DNA of 38,226 nucleotides from an uncultured Clostridia bacterium (GTDB taxonomy: Bacteria; Bacillota; Clostridia; TANB77; CAG-508): the NCBI GenBank assembly GCA_949927455.1, contig CATLEX010000006.1, forward strand, positions 1 through 38,226, read 5' to 3'. Both the position numbers and the translations under genes were made by a program. Under the pieces are notes generated by a model. It saw nothing but the letters and a program-made list of their open reading frames with translations. It made no database searches and had not been told where the DNA came from. This document shows positions 9,275 to 19,600 of this stretch, one piece after another (the first letter of the stretch is position 1; each line of letters begins with the position of its first letter).

Positions 9275-10603
9275 TTAATTCATATAATCTTTCAACCTTT
9301 TGCTTCGACTTGGATGTCTTAACTTTCTTAGCGCCTTTGCTTCAATTTGTCTAATTCTCTCACGTGTTACTTCAAATTCTCTGCCAACTTCTTCTAATGT
9401 GCGCGCTTTTCCATCTTCCAAACCAAATCTTAGTTTTAATACTTTTGCTTCACGTGGCGTTAGTGTGCTCATAACATCTTCCAATTGCTCTTTTAGCAAA
9501 GTATAAGCTGCTGCATCATGTGGTGCTGGTGAATCATCATCTTCAATAAAATCACCCAAATGGCTATCATCTTCTTCTCCAATTGGAGTTTCTAGTGAAA
9601 CTGGATCTTGTGCAATTTTCTGAATTTCCATTACCTTTTCAACAGAAATTTCCATTTCTTTTGCAATTTCTTCTGGCATTGGCTCTCTTCCTAGCATTTG
9701 AAGCAAATGTCTTGAAGTTCTAATGAGTTTATTAATCGTTTCTACCATATGAACTGGTATTCTAATTGTTCTTGCTTGGTCAGCAATTGCTCTAGTAATA
9801 GCTTGTCTTATCCACCATGTCGCATACGTACTAAATTTAAAACCTTTTGTATAGTCAAATTTTTCAACTGCTTTAATAAGTCCCATATTGCCTTCCTGAA
9901 TTAAATCCAAAAATAACATTCCTCTTCCTACATATTTTTTTGCAATACTAACTACTAATCTTAAATTTGACTCTGCCAACTTTTGTTTTGCTTCTTCATC
10001 TTCTTGCAATATTTTCTCTGCTAACTCTAACTCTTCTTCAAAAGATAGTAAATGAATTTTTCCAATTTCGCGCAAATACATTCTAACTGGATCATCAACA
10101 CTAATTCCTTCAAAGTTATTCAAGTCAACTTCTTCTAAATTAACTTCTTCAACATCTCTTAAATCATCTTCATCTGGTTCTAATAAGTCATCATCTTTTG
10201 CAATATTAACTCCCATTTCTTCGAAAGCTTCAAATACTTTGTCAAGTTCTTCTGGGTTTACTTCGCCAAGTTCATTTGCCAATTCTCCATACGTAATTTT
10301 CCCTGTTTCTTTTGCTTTATTTAATATGTTTAAAACTTTTTCCTTTTCTTTGCTTTCTGGTTTATTTTCTTCTATTTTTTTGGTTTCAAGATTTTCCTCT
10401 AATTTTAAATTTTCCTTTATTTTCTCTACTTTTTTTGGGGACTTTTTCTGACTTGGCTTTTGAGTATTATTTTCTTCCACACTCTTTTTATCTTTTTTTT
10501 CTACTTTTGCAGTTTCTTTTTGATTTGTCTTTTTGGTATCTTTCTTTTTATTTTCTGTTTTTGTATTTACTTTTTTTGCTTCATCTTTATCCTCTTTTTT
10601 CAT
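9275..10603 (-). CDS. rpoD: RNA polymerase primary sigma factor
   Basis: 442 aa; [114 protein letters not shown]. Confidence 0.98.
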   Translation of the reverse strand: MKKEDKDEAKKVNTKTENKKKDTKKTNQKETAKVEKKDKKSVEENNTQKPSQKKSPKKVEKIKENLKLEENLETKKIEENKPESKEKEKVLNILNKAKETGKITYGELANELGEVNPEELDKVFEAFEEMGVNIAKDDDLLEPDEDDLRDVEEVNLEEVDLNNFEGISVDDPVRMYLREIGKIHLLSFEEELELAEKILQEDEEAKQKLAESNLRLVVSIAKKYVGRGMLFLDLIQEGNMGLIKAVEKFDYTKGFKFSTYATWWIRQAITRAIADQARTIRIPVHMVETINKLIRTSRHLLQMLGREPMPEEIAKEMEISVEKVMEIQKIAQDPVSLETPIGEEDDSHLGDFIEDDDSPAPHDAAAYTLLKEQLEDVMSTLTPREAKVLKLRFGLEDGKARTLEEVGREFEVTRERIRQIEAKALRKLRHPSRSKRLKDYMN

Positions 10604-10615
10604 ATTATCCCCCTT

Positions 10616-12398
10616 CTATTTTATTCTAGCCAATTTTAAAATCGTATCATTTAACTCAAGTTCAAGAGCATCTTTCTCTTCTATTGACAAATTTGGATGC
10701 TTCATTTCCTCTATAATTTGTAATTTTCTATTTTGTAATCTATCTCTACTATATGGTATTATAATATCTTCTAAGCATTTTTGTACAGAAGTTATACCAT
10801 AATCAGCTACCATAATTTCGCTAATATGTTCTTGCAAATTTCCATCTTCTATATTTGCAATTACTTGTATAATTTTTTCGCTTTCTTCGACATCTTGCGA
10901 CATAATTTTGTCAAATATAGTTTTATTTTCTGCAATTTTCAAATCTTCTATACCAATATTTGATTTTATCACTTCTTTGGTTTCCTTCGCATAATTAATC
11001 AGCAAATATAAAATCATATTTTCTCTTTTTATAATCTTTTCATCCAATCCAATGGCTTCACTTTTCTTTGCTTGTGGTGCTGGTTTTGTCAGTATTTTCT
11101 CTGGCTCACTTTTATATAATTCCTTATTAATTTCTGCATAAAGTGCCTGTTTTGAAATATCATATTGCTCAGAAATTTTATCAATATAAATTTCTCGCTC
11201 AATTGTATTTTCAACTTTCGCTAAAATCGCAGTTATTTTTTTCAAAAATGCTATTTTATCTTTCGCATTTTCTAAATTATAGTCATCTTTAATTGTTTTT
11301 ATTTTGAACTCCACCAAAGAAATCGCATTGTCAATCAACAACTTAAATCTTCCACTACCATATTTAATGATATATTCATCTGGATCTTTTGCGCCCTCCA
11401 TTTGCAAAACTCTAGCATCACAATTTTGTTTTTCCAAAACTTCTATTCCTCTTTTAATCGCTGTTTGACCTGCTCCATCTGAATCATAAGCAAAAATTAC
11501 TTGATTACTATACTTTCGAAGTAGCATCGCCTGTTCTTCTGTTAATGCTGTTCCGCAAAGACGCAACCACATTATCAATACCTCTTTGATAAAGCGAAAT
11601 TGCATCCATATAACCTTCTACTAAAATAATTCGTTTGTCTTCTGATTGTTTTGCAAGATTTAAAGCAAATAAATGTCTTTTTTTTGAGTATACTAAATTT
11701 TCATTAGAATTTATGTATTTTCCTTTATCTGTATCATTTAATCTTCTACCACCAAAAGCTACTGGCTTTCCTGTCGCTGAAATAATAGGAAACATTAAAC
11801 GTCTTCTAAAGCGATCAATAAATTCACCCTTTTCATTTTGATTTACCAATCCAGTTGCCAAAATCTCATGATCCTTAAACCCTTTTTCTTTTAAAAACGT
11901 ATACAATTCATTATATTCCCCAGAATATCCAATTTTAAACGCTTTTAATGTATGATTATCCAATTTTCTTTGTTTTACATAATCTTGAGCAATTTTTGCA
12001 ACTGGTGTATACAGCCTTTCGTGAAAAAAATTCGTTGTTTCAAGGTTTATTTTCGTCATTCTGTCCATTAAATATTGTTTTTTATTAAACTCGTCGTTAT
12101 TCGTTTCTGGCAAACGAACATGCCCTCTTTCTGCCAAAAACTCAAGCGATTCTTTAAATGACAATTTCTCCATTTCCATAATAAAAGCAAAAACATCTCC
12201 ACCTTTGCCACATCCAAAACAATGATAATATTGCTTATCAGCCGAAACAGAAAAAGAAGGTGATTTTTCTTTATGAAATGGGCACAGCCCCATGAAATTT
12301 CTACCACTTCTTTTTAGTATAACATATTGTGATATAACATCTACTATATCATTTGCATTTCTTATCTCCTGTTTCAAATCATCATTATATTGTACCAT
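10616..12398 (-). CDS. dnaG: DNA primase, one +1 shift at CGG (11555..11553)
   Basis: ORF 12398..11508 has the zinc-finger (CPFHKEKSPSFSVSADKQYYHCFGCGKGGD) and TOPRIM start (ILVEGYMDAISLYQRGIDNVVASL), then TTG-[C]GG AAC. +1 gives VVASL|GTALTEEQAMLLRKYSNQVIFAYDSDGAGQTAIKRG in ORF 11605..10616. It sits directly upstream of rpoD, as is usual. Confidence 0.95.
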
Positions 12399-12500
12399 TT
12401 TTAAAACCTTTCCTATATATTATTCGACGAAATTTTTCCAAATCCTTCTTTATTCGCTAGAAAAGTCAACATAATTTTAAAAAATATTGTAAAAAAGAAA

Positions 12501-12519
12501 CCCTAGATTTTTTCTAGGG
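12501..12519 (-). terminator. Intrinsic terminator downstream of carD
   Basis: ccctaga/tctaggg stem; minus-strand T-run (TTTCTTTTTTAC). Confidence 0.75.
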
Positions 12520-12525
12520 CATTTT

Positions 12526-13096
12526 CTATGTTTGAATAAACGTTTTTACAACTCCTGTTGTATCATCTGTGTCATCTGCTCCTGTATCTCCTGTTATAGT
12601 ATGTGCTTCATAGGAAATACTAATTTTGTCATCAATCAATGTTTCGATTTCGTCTTTTTGCTTACTTTCCACAAGCATAAGCTCGCTTACCAAAATTTGT
12701 TTCGCATTCAAAAGCATTTTCTTTTCTGTTGTTGATAAGCCTTTATCTTTTTGTTTGAAACTTAAATTTCTTACAATATCTGCAATTTCAAAAACATTCC
12801 CTGATTTCATTTTTTCAACATTATCTCGATATCTCTTATTCCACTTCATTGACATTTCAGTACAATCTTGTTCTAAAACACTAATTACTTTTCCGGCTGT
12901 TTCTTTGTCTATAATGTTTCTCACACCGATTTCTTCCGCTTTTGCAGTAGGTACCATCACTTTTACTTCGCCTGGCATCTTAATTATATAATAAGCTTGT
13001 TTTTCGTCCAAAACAGCTCTTTCCTCTATTGTTTCAATTACTCCGTGCACCATGCATTGGATACACAATTTTGTCCCCTACTTTAAACATTAACAT
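12526..13096 (-). CDS. carD: CarD-family transcriptional regulator, one +1 shift at CGG (13045..13043)
   Basis: ATG 13096 after a GGAAGGAG SD: MLMFKVGDKIVYPMHGA-[C]GG AGT AAT TGA. +1 gives HGA|GVIETIEERAVLDEKQAYYIIKMPGEVKVMVPTAKAEEIGVRNII..., the expected CarD/CdnL N-terminal domain. Confidence 0.92.
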
Positions 13097-13190
13097 CGTC
13101 ACTCCTTCCAAGTAATTTATCATTACTACCTTTTTATTATACCACAAATTTTACCAAAAGTCAAAACTTTTTTCCTAATTTATCCATTTT

Positions 13191-13649
13191 TTATTTACTT
13201 GTTGAACCGAAACCGCCCGTTCTCTCACCTTCGGCGCTATCGTCGTCTGTTACAAAATATTTTTGAAAAATAGCTTGTCCAATCGCATCACCTTTTTTGA
13301 TTTCAATTGGTTCTGATTTCATATTAAAAAATGAAAACATAAAATGCCCATCATTATCCGGATTTTCATAATAATCTTTGTCAATTACACCAACGCTATT
13401 TGCCATAACTAATCCCTTTTTACTTGGGTTAGAACTTCTATTATACAATAATAATACCTCATCATCTTGCATATATGCTTTTAATCCTGTTTTTATCAAA
13501 GTTGGTTTTTGTCCTAGTTCAAATGCTGGAATAACACAATCTTCTGCAGCTTCTATATCATATCCTGCTGAAAATTTTGTTTTTCTAACTGGTAAATTAA
13601 TTTCTGCATTTTCAAATCCTTTTGCTATTTCAAATCCTCTATTTTTCAT
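13191..13649 (-). CDS. dut: dUTP diphosphatase
   Basis: SAGYDIEAAEDC, YNRSSNP..KGLVMANSVGVIDKDYY, GDAIGQAIFQKY, ERTGGFGSTSK. ATG 13649 with GGGAGG SD is preferred to the ORF-track start at 13748. Confidence 0.93.
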   Translation of the reverse strand: MKNRGFEIAKGFENAEINLPVRKTKFSAGYDIEAAEDCVIPAFELGQKPTLIKTGLKAYMQDDEVLLLYNRSSNPSKKGLVMANSVGVIDKDYYENPDNDGHFMFSFFNMKSEPIEIKKGDAIGQAIFQKYFVTDDDSAEGERTGGFGSTSK

Positions 13650-13847
13650 TTTTATTCCTCCCTTAATTTTTTTATTATACCACGAAAAAAACTTTTTGAC
13701 AAGTAAAACAACAATGTTTATTATTTTGAAGTGACTTGTGGAAACCATTCTAAAAATATATAAGCATCATTGTTTTAAAAAATATTTATATATATTTTAA
13801 TAATTTTTTAAGGTTATTTTAATATTTCTATATTAAAATAAATTCAA

Positions 13848-13891
13848 GTTAAATAAAAGTTTACAAATTTTTATTTAACGCATTTGTAAAC
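13848..13891. other. Interleaved perfect inverted repeats (pseudoknot or mutually exclusive hairpin topology)
   Basis: A: GTTAAATAAAA (13848-13858) with TTTTATTTAAC (13869-13879). B: GTTTACAAAT (13859-13868) with ATTTGTAAAC (13882-13891). Order A-B-A'-B'. Confidence 0.65.
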
Positions 13892-13920
13892 CCCCTTTTA
13901 ATTTATATATGTTAACGAAA

Positions 13921-13952
13921 AAATAGAGTTCATTCTTACCTGAACTCTATTT
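13921..13952 (-). terminator. Intrinsic terminator overlapping the alr stop
   Basis: 12-bp perfect stem aaatagagttca/tgaactctattt; minus-strand tail TTTTTTCG. Confidence 0.75.
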
Positions 13953-15032
13953 TTCAGTAAATTCTCTTGGCACTCTATTTGAAATCGTACTCATTATTTC
14001 ATAATTTATGGTATTACATTGCTCAGCTACATCCTCCAAAGTAATATTTTCATTATCCCAAATCCAAACATCATCTCCAACTTCTACATTAGCAAGCTCT
14101 GTTACATCTGCCATAAAACTATCCATACAAACTTTTCCAATAATCTGTACTTTCTGCCCATTAATCCAAACTAAGCCACCATTTGACATCTCTCGCCTTA
14201 GTCCATCTGCATAACCTATTGGAATCGTTGCTACTTTGGTTTCTTTTTTTGTGATAAAACTTCTAGAATAACCTATACTTGTGCCTTTTGGAACCGTTTT
14301 CAAAAACGTAATTTGGGATTTTAATTGGCAAACTGGTTTTAGCTTTATCTTATCCGCAATTCCTTCTCCTGAAGAATAACCATACATAATCATTCCCGGA
14401 CGCACTAAATTGCACTTTGTTTCCTTAAAATTTACAATTCCATTAGAAGCGCTACAATGAATATATTTCAAATCTGGTATTCTTTCTTTTGCCATTTCGA
14501 CTGTTTGCTCAAAAATTTCTATCTGCTTTTTTGTGTACTCTATATCATTGTCTGCTGAAGATAAATGAGTATAAATTCCGTCAATTTCAATATTTTCAAA
14601 CATTTTCACAAAATCAATAAAATTTGCAACTTCACTGAGCTGAATTCCTGTTCTTCCCATACCTGAATCAATTTCAATATGAACTTTGACTGATTTTTTT
14701 CGGTTTCCTAATTCCTTAACAAGTTCTTTTGTACAAACTCCAATTGTTAAATCATTTTCCAGTATTTCATCGATTTCAAAAATAGATGGCTGATTCAGTA
14801 CAAAAATTTCTTTTTGATAACCAATTTTTCGAAGTTCTGCTCCCTCGCAGACAACTGCCACAGCTACAATATCAAATTCATTCACAACATCAATTTTGGT
14901 ATTAATATAGGTTCCATAAGCATTGGCTTTTATGACTGGCATCATGTTACAATTACTGTGCAACTTAGATTTAATTTCTTTTATATTATCTTTAAAATTC
15001 TGCAAATTTACTTGCATAACCGTTGGACGCAT
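13947..15032 (-). CDS. alr: Alanine racemase
   Basis: 361 aa; MPVIKANAYGTY, EIDSGMGRTGIQ, VRPGMIMYGYS, VATIPIGYADGLRREMSN, KVCMDSFMADVT. Confidence 0.95.
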   Translation of the reverse strand: MRPTVMQVNLQNFKDNIKEIKSKLHSNCNMMPVIKANAYGTYINTKIDVVNEFDIVAVAVVCEGAELRKIGYQKEIFVLNQPSIFEIDEILENDLTIGVCTKELVKELGNRKKSVKVHIEIDSGMGRTGIQLSEVANFIDFVKMFENIEIDGIYTHLSSADNDIEYTKKQIEIFEQTVEMAKERIPDLKYIHCSASNGIVNFKETKCNLVRPGMIMYGYSSGEGIADKIKLKPVCQLKSQITFLKTVPKGTSIGYSRSFITKKETKVATIPIGYADGLRREMSNGGLVWINGQKVQIIGKVCMDSFMADVTELANVEVGDDVWIWDNENITLEDVAEQCNTINYEIMSTISNRVPREFTEK

Positions 15033-15041
15033 ATTTCCTCC

Positions 15042-16031
15042 CTAAAATAAACAACTCACATACAACAAAAATACTAAAATAAACACAACTCCATGATTTC
15101 TGCTGATTTCCCTTCGATTTTTAAATAAATCAAAAACTAATAAATAGGTTGTAATAATCAATAAAAATATTAAAGAACGATTAAAACTTGTATCATAGTG
15201 AATTGGCTGAATGAGAGCACCAATTCCAGGTAAAAGGCAGATGTTAAAAATATTGGATCCAATCACATTTCCGATTGCCAAATCACTCTTTTTTTCTATG
15301 GTCGCAATAATGCAAGTAACGATTTCTGGTAAAGATGTTCCTAGTGCTACAACAGTCATACTAATAATACTTTCACTTACGCCAAAAAATTCTGCAATAC
15401 GAATTGCCCCATTTACCACAAAATCCGCTCCATATTTTAACCCTAATATGCCTAAAATTAAATAAATAATCGTTCCAAAAATAGAAGTTTCTTGTTCAAC
15501 TTCTTCTTCAAACTCTTCTTTTCCATCATAAATTGTATAACCAATATATATGACTGCCAAAACTAAAAGCAATAACGCTTCTATTCTACTAACAAATAAA
15601 TGCTCTGTGCCAAAATTGCAAAATATAGCAAGCATTAAAATAGTAAAAACAGATACTGGAAGATGTATTTTTAAAATTTTGTCTTCTATTTTAAGGGGAC
15701 TACAGACACTTGCAATTCCAATTACCAACAACAAATTACAAATACAACTTCCAATAGAATTTCCAATAATAATATCTTGATTTCCTGTAATTGTAGATTG
15801 AATTGTTACAATAATTTCAGGAAGAGACGTTCCAATGCCAACAATTACAATTCCAATTAGCATTTGGGATAAATGAAACTTACGAGCAATATTACTTGCT
15901 GCTTTCACAACAAAATCTGCTCCTTTTATTAAAAATACAAAACCTACTATCATCAATATGACTTCTAAAAACATGTTATTCCTCTTTTTTCGTTTTTTAA
16001 TAGTTTGTAGCAATCTAAAAATTTTATACAA
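15042..16031 (-). CDS. Calcium/sodium antiporter (CaCA family, YrbG-like)
   Basis: 329 aa; two repeats 'GADFVVKAASNIARKFHLSQMLIGIVIVGIGTSLPEIIVTI' and 'GADFVVNGAIRIAEFFGVSESIISMTVVALGTSLPEIVTC', plus 'GNSIGSCICN'/'GNVIGSNIFN'. Confidence 0.95.
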   Translation of the reverse strand: MYKIFRLLQTIKKRKKRNNMFLEVILMIVGFVFLIKGADFVVKAASNIARKFHLSQMLIGIVIVGIGTSLPEIIVTIQSTITGNQDIIIGNSIGSCICNLLLVIGIASVCSPLKIEDKILKIHLPVSVFTILMLAIFCNFGTEHLFVSRIEALLLLVLAVIYIGYTIYDGKEEFEEEVEQETSIFGTIIYLILGILGLKYGADFVVNGAIRIAEFFGVSESIISMTVVALGTSLPEIVTCIIATIEKKSDLAIGNVIGSNIFNICLLPGIGALIQPIHYDTSFNRSLIFLLIITTYLLVFDLFKNRREISRNHGVVFILVFLLYVSCLF

Positions 16032-16064
16032 AAACTGAGTTCAAGATTTTAAACTCAGTTTTTG
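16029..16064 (-). terminator. Strong intrinsic terminator at the end of the T4SS operon
   Basis: 13-bp perfect inverted repeat caaaaactgagtt/aactcagtttttg, 10-nt loop. Confidence 0.8.
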
Positions 16065-16084
16065 GTTTTTACTATAAAATTATT

Positions 16085-16675
16085 CTAATTTAGTGGTTCA
16101 TACTTAACTAATATAGGATTACTTTGTTGCAATGCAAAATAAACTTTAAAACCTACATCTTCTAAATTTTCACCATAAAAGAAGTGAATATTAAAATAAA
16201 AATATTTACTGTTTAAATTTGAAGAATTTGTTTCAATTTCCGCATAATTAAAATTTTCTACATTTATATTTTTTAATTTTATATAGGCTAAAAATTCTAT
16301 AAAATCGTCCTGTTTCTGAATACCTAGAGTATTCATTATTTCTTTATAATGTTTTTCAAAATAACTTTTTTGCCATTCTTCATCCTTTTCAACAATTTCC
16401 TTTTTTAAATAGGAAATATATTCTGTAAATTTTCTTAAATTTTTATATAAAATATCTTTGTCATTCTCTCCTTTATATGAAAATAATTCAATCATATTTC
16501 TTGGTGATATTGTTTCCTGTGCATATTGCTCAATAAATTCTTCATAGCTCTGATCTTCATTTTTTGCTTTTTCCGAATTTTTCTGTTGTTTTAATATCAC
16601 AACTAAAATCATGCAACATGCAAGCAATACTAATATCATAATGACAATATATTTTTTTAATCGCTTCTTTTCCAT
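16085..16675 (-). CDS. Single-TM protein, end of the T4SS cluster
   Basis: 196 aa; N-terminal TM then a Lys/Glu-rich extracytoplasmic domain; same operon and orientation. Confidence 0.6.
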   Translation of the reverse strand: MEKKRLKKYIVIMILVLLACCMILVVILKQQKNSEKAKNEDQSYEEFIEQYAQETISPRNMIELFSYKGENDKDILYKNLRKFTEYISYLKKEIVEKDEEWQKSYFEKHYKEIMNTLGIQKQDDFIEFLAYIKLKNINVENFNYAEIETNSSNLNSKYFYFNIHFFYGENLEDVGFKVYFALQQSNPILVKYEPLN

Positions 16676-16695
16676 TATTTATCTCCTAAAATATT

Positions 16696-19600
16696 TTAAT
16701 GTATTAAATCATGTTCTTTGCACCAATCTGTAAATGGCGTTTCTGAAGGAAACTCAATTTCCTCAAATTCTCCATTTGTATAAGGATTACAATATCTTCC
16801 TTCTGTAATCAGAATCCATTCTACTCTTCTTCTTTTTCTTAAAACTTCAGCAAAATCTCCATTGTACGTTGTCCAAGTCGTCTCACTAACACTATGATTT
16901 TGCTTATATTCATCAGCTCTATTAGTTAAATTACCATAGTTATGCCTAATACAAACAAATGCTTGTAAATAATTATCTGAAATATCTTCTCCTAATTCAC
17001 CTTTTATGTAGGTTTTATCTCTTTCTACTAGTGCTAAAAAAACATCTACACATTCTTCTAGTGGAATTGCCTCTCTTTCAAATCCGCCTGTATATCCCAT
17101 CTCACTAGCAAACTGATTAATTGATTTTGTTAAACCAAACATATGAGTTGATTTTCCTTGACTATCTCCTATATCTTTCACAATTGAATACCATTTTCCG
17201 TCTCTTTGTTCTAATTGTCCACTTTCTAACTTAACACCTAACCAATATAAGAACTTCTCATCATCCAATTCGCCAATATTAAGTCCTGCTCCGTCGTCAA
17301 TTTCCATATAATCTTCTACATTTTCAACAACTTGGTCATCTCTGTCTCTAAAGATAATTCTCATGTAATTTCCAACTTTATAAGTTGCACTTACCATTTC
17401 TTCTGCATCTTCTTCATTGTTTTCAGTAGTTTCTGTTTTCGTTTTGTCATTTTTATTCTTGTCTTTTTTGTCTACTTTTTCTTCTGCTTCTTCCTCTGCT
17501 TGTTCTTTGGTTATATTGACTGTTTTCTCAACTGTTTTAGCATCCTCTTGCTTATATGTATAACCAATCACAGCTCCTTCTTTAATGTAAATTCTATCAC
17601 CTTTGGTAATTGTATATTCAGCTTTTTCCTTTGCCTCTTCTTTTTCTCGTAATTCATTTGTTTTGCTTTCATCTAATAAAACTGGAACTTGATAATCCGT
17701 TTCGTAATGGCAACTTTCCTGTCCTTCATCACTTTGAATATAAGCACTTAATTTCTTAATATTTCCACCATTAACGCTATTATCTGAGTCTGGACTATTT
17801 CCTAAAATCTTAGATACATCAAACCCTTCTATATATATAACATGGTTCGTTATACTAGCATCTGAATACTCTTGCCAAAAATAATTATAACCATTTTGTG
17901 CTTCATTCTTTTTAAAATAAGTACAGCCATTTCTTTTTCCTGGCAAACATTCTGTATTTCCTAAAACTCTAATTTTAATAAATCCAACTTCTTCTTTTGC
18001 CTCTTCTTCACTTTTGCCATTTTTTACTAGTTCCATATTCGTTCTTTCTACTGTGCCATATTTTACAACTTCACCAGTCACTGGGGCAAGCACTGCTTCA
18101 CCACCTTCAAATCCTGTAAATTCTGCTGCATTCATAGTTGTTCCATTAGAGCTTCCTGTTACTCCATTATAAGTCATTTTATTATTTGGAATAGAAATAT
18201 AACCTAAAATAGTTTTATTATAAGTTTTATATCTTATGCCATGATGCTCTCCTCCATCATAATACATTCCATCTCCAGCATAAATATTCACATGTCCACT
18301 ATAGATTAATATCATTCCAGGTTCTAATGTACTTGGTGCTCCACTATGATAATAATCCACTAACTGTTCCGCTGACTTTATTGTATCTGAAGAAATCGTC
18401 TTCCCTTCATCAAATATTCCTACTAACTGTAAACACCAACTTACATAGCTTGAACAATCATAAAATTTGTTTGTTTTTGAGGCTTCAAAACTACTTGCTC
18501 TATTAGCTTGACTATAATCATATCCACCATCAGCAGCAACATAATCAAATATATCTTTCGCTGCTTGAACCAAAAGATTTTCAGAAGTTTGTGGTTGATT
18601 TTCAGGCTGAATAGGAGCTGTTGTTTCTGGTTCTTCTTCCTCCTCTTCTTCAATTTCTTCCTGACTTAATAATTCTTGTAACTCCTCCAAAGTTTCTGCT
18701 CTTGATGCCTTATAATCTTCTGATGAATGCACTAATGTTCCATAAAATTCTTCACTTTTATCATATCTTGTTACTGGCCAACCTGCTGAAGAAATATCTG
18801 CTACTGGAAACATCATAACTCTATCTTCTGCTTCTGTTAAATCTTCTTTATCAAAATAATTTAATTCTACCACTAGTTCCTTAAAATCATGATAAATATA
18901 TTCGCTATCTAATGTGTGCATATTAGTCAAAATCTCAAATGCAGTTAATGAATTTTGTAATAAATTAACTGGACCAGAAATTTCCTCAATTGTAGCACTT
19001 ATTTTTTCTCCATTATATTCCGCTTCAATTAACTTTTCCTTTGCAAATAAAGCTCTAAAAGTATCCGGATTATCTATTTTTTCTGCTAATACTCCTTTTG
19101 CCCTCACCATATTCTTAGCTTCTTCAATTAAAGCAGCTCTTGTGCCTGAACCATCATAAATATAGTAATCATCTAAAAACATTTGCTTTATTTTTTCATT
19201 TGTTTGTCCTCTTACACCATCATCACTTTGCAAAACAGTGCCTTTTACTGCTTGATAAACTGGCGTTAATCCTAAATTTTTAACTTTTTGCAAAGAACCA
19301 GTTGTATCATCTGTTACCTCCATTTCTTTCCAACCACCATCTTGTACTTTTACATTTCCATCATAAGCAGTCCAACCACTTTCCTTTTTAGCTGTTCTTG
19401 CTTTTCTAGAAACTTTGAATTTTTCAATGGAATTATTAGAGTATTCAGAATATCTTGCAGTTGAATCATCCGAAGATGAATCTATAATTTGATATAATTT
19501 ATAATTTCCTTTATCCTTTTTGATATATGTTGCTTCCCCTTCTTCTCCTAAAGAATAATCTCCTTTTCCAGCTTCAACCTCTCTACAAATAATATAATTT

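Noticed and set aside
10239-10802. Plus-strand ORFs antisense to rpoD/dnaG, and similar Phe/Leu/Ser-rich antisense ORFs across the window
   Set aside because: They are low-complexity mirror translations of Lys/Glu-rich minus-strand genes, with no family resemblance.
1909-13090. Pseudogene calls for the GtrII-like gene, vanW, dnaG and carD
   Set aside because: Homology resumes exactly in +1 after CGG with no other lesions, and dnaG and carD are core genes.
13650-13748. N-terminal extension of dut in the ORF track
   Set aside because: ATG 13649 has a strong SD and matches the family N-terminus; the extension is low-complexity.
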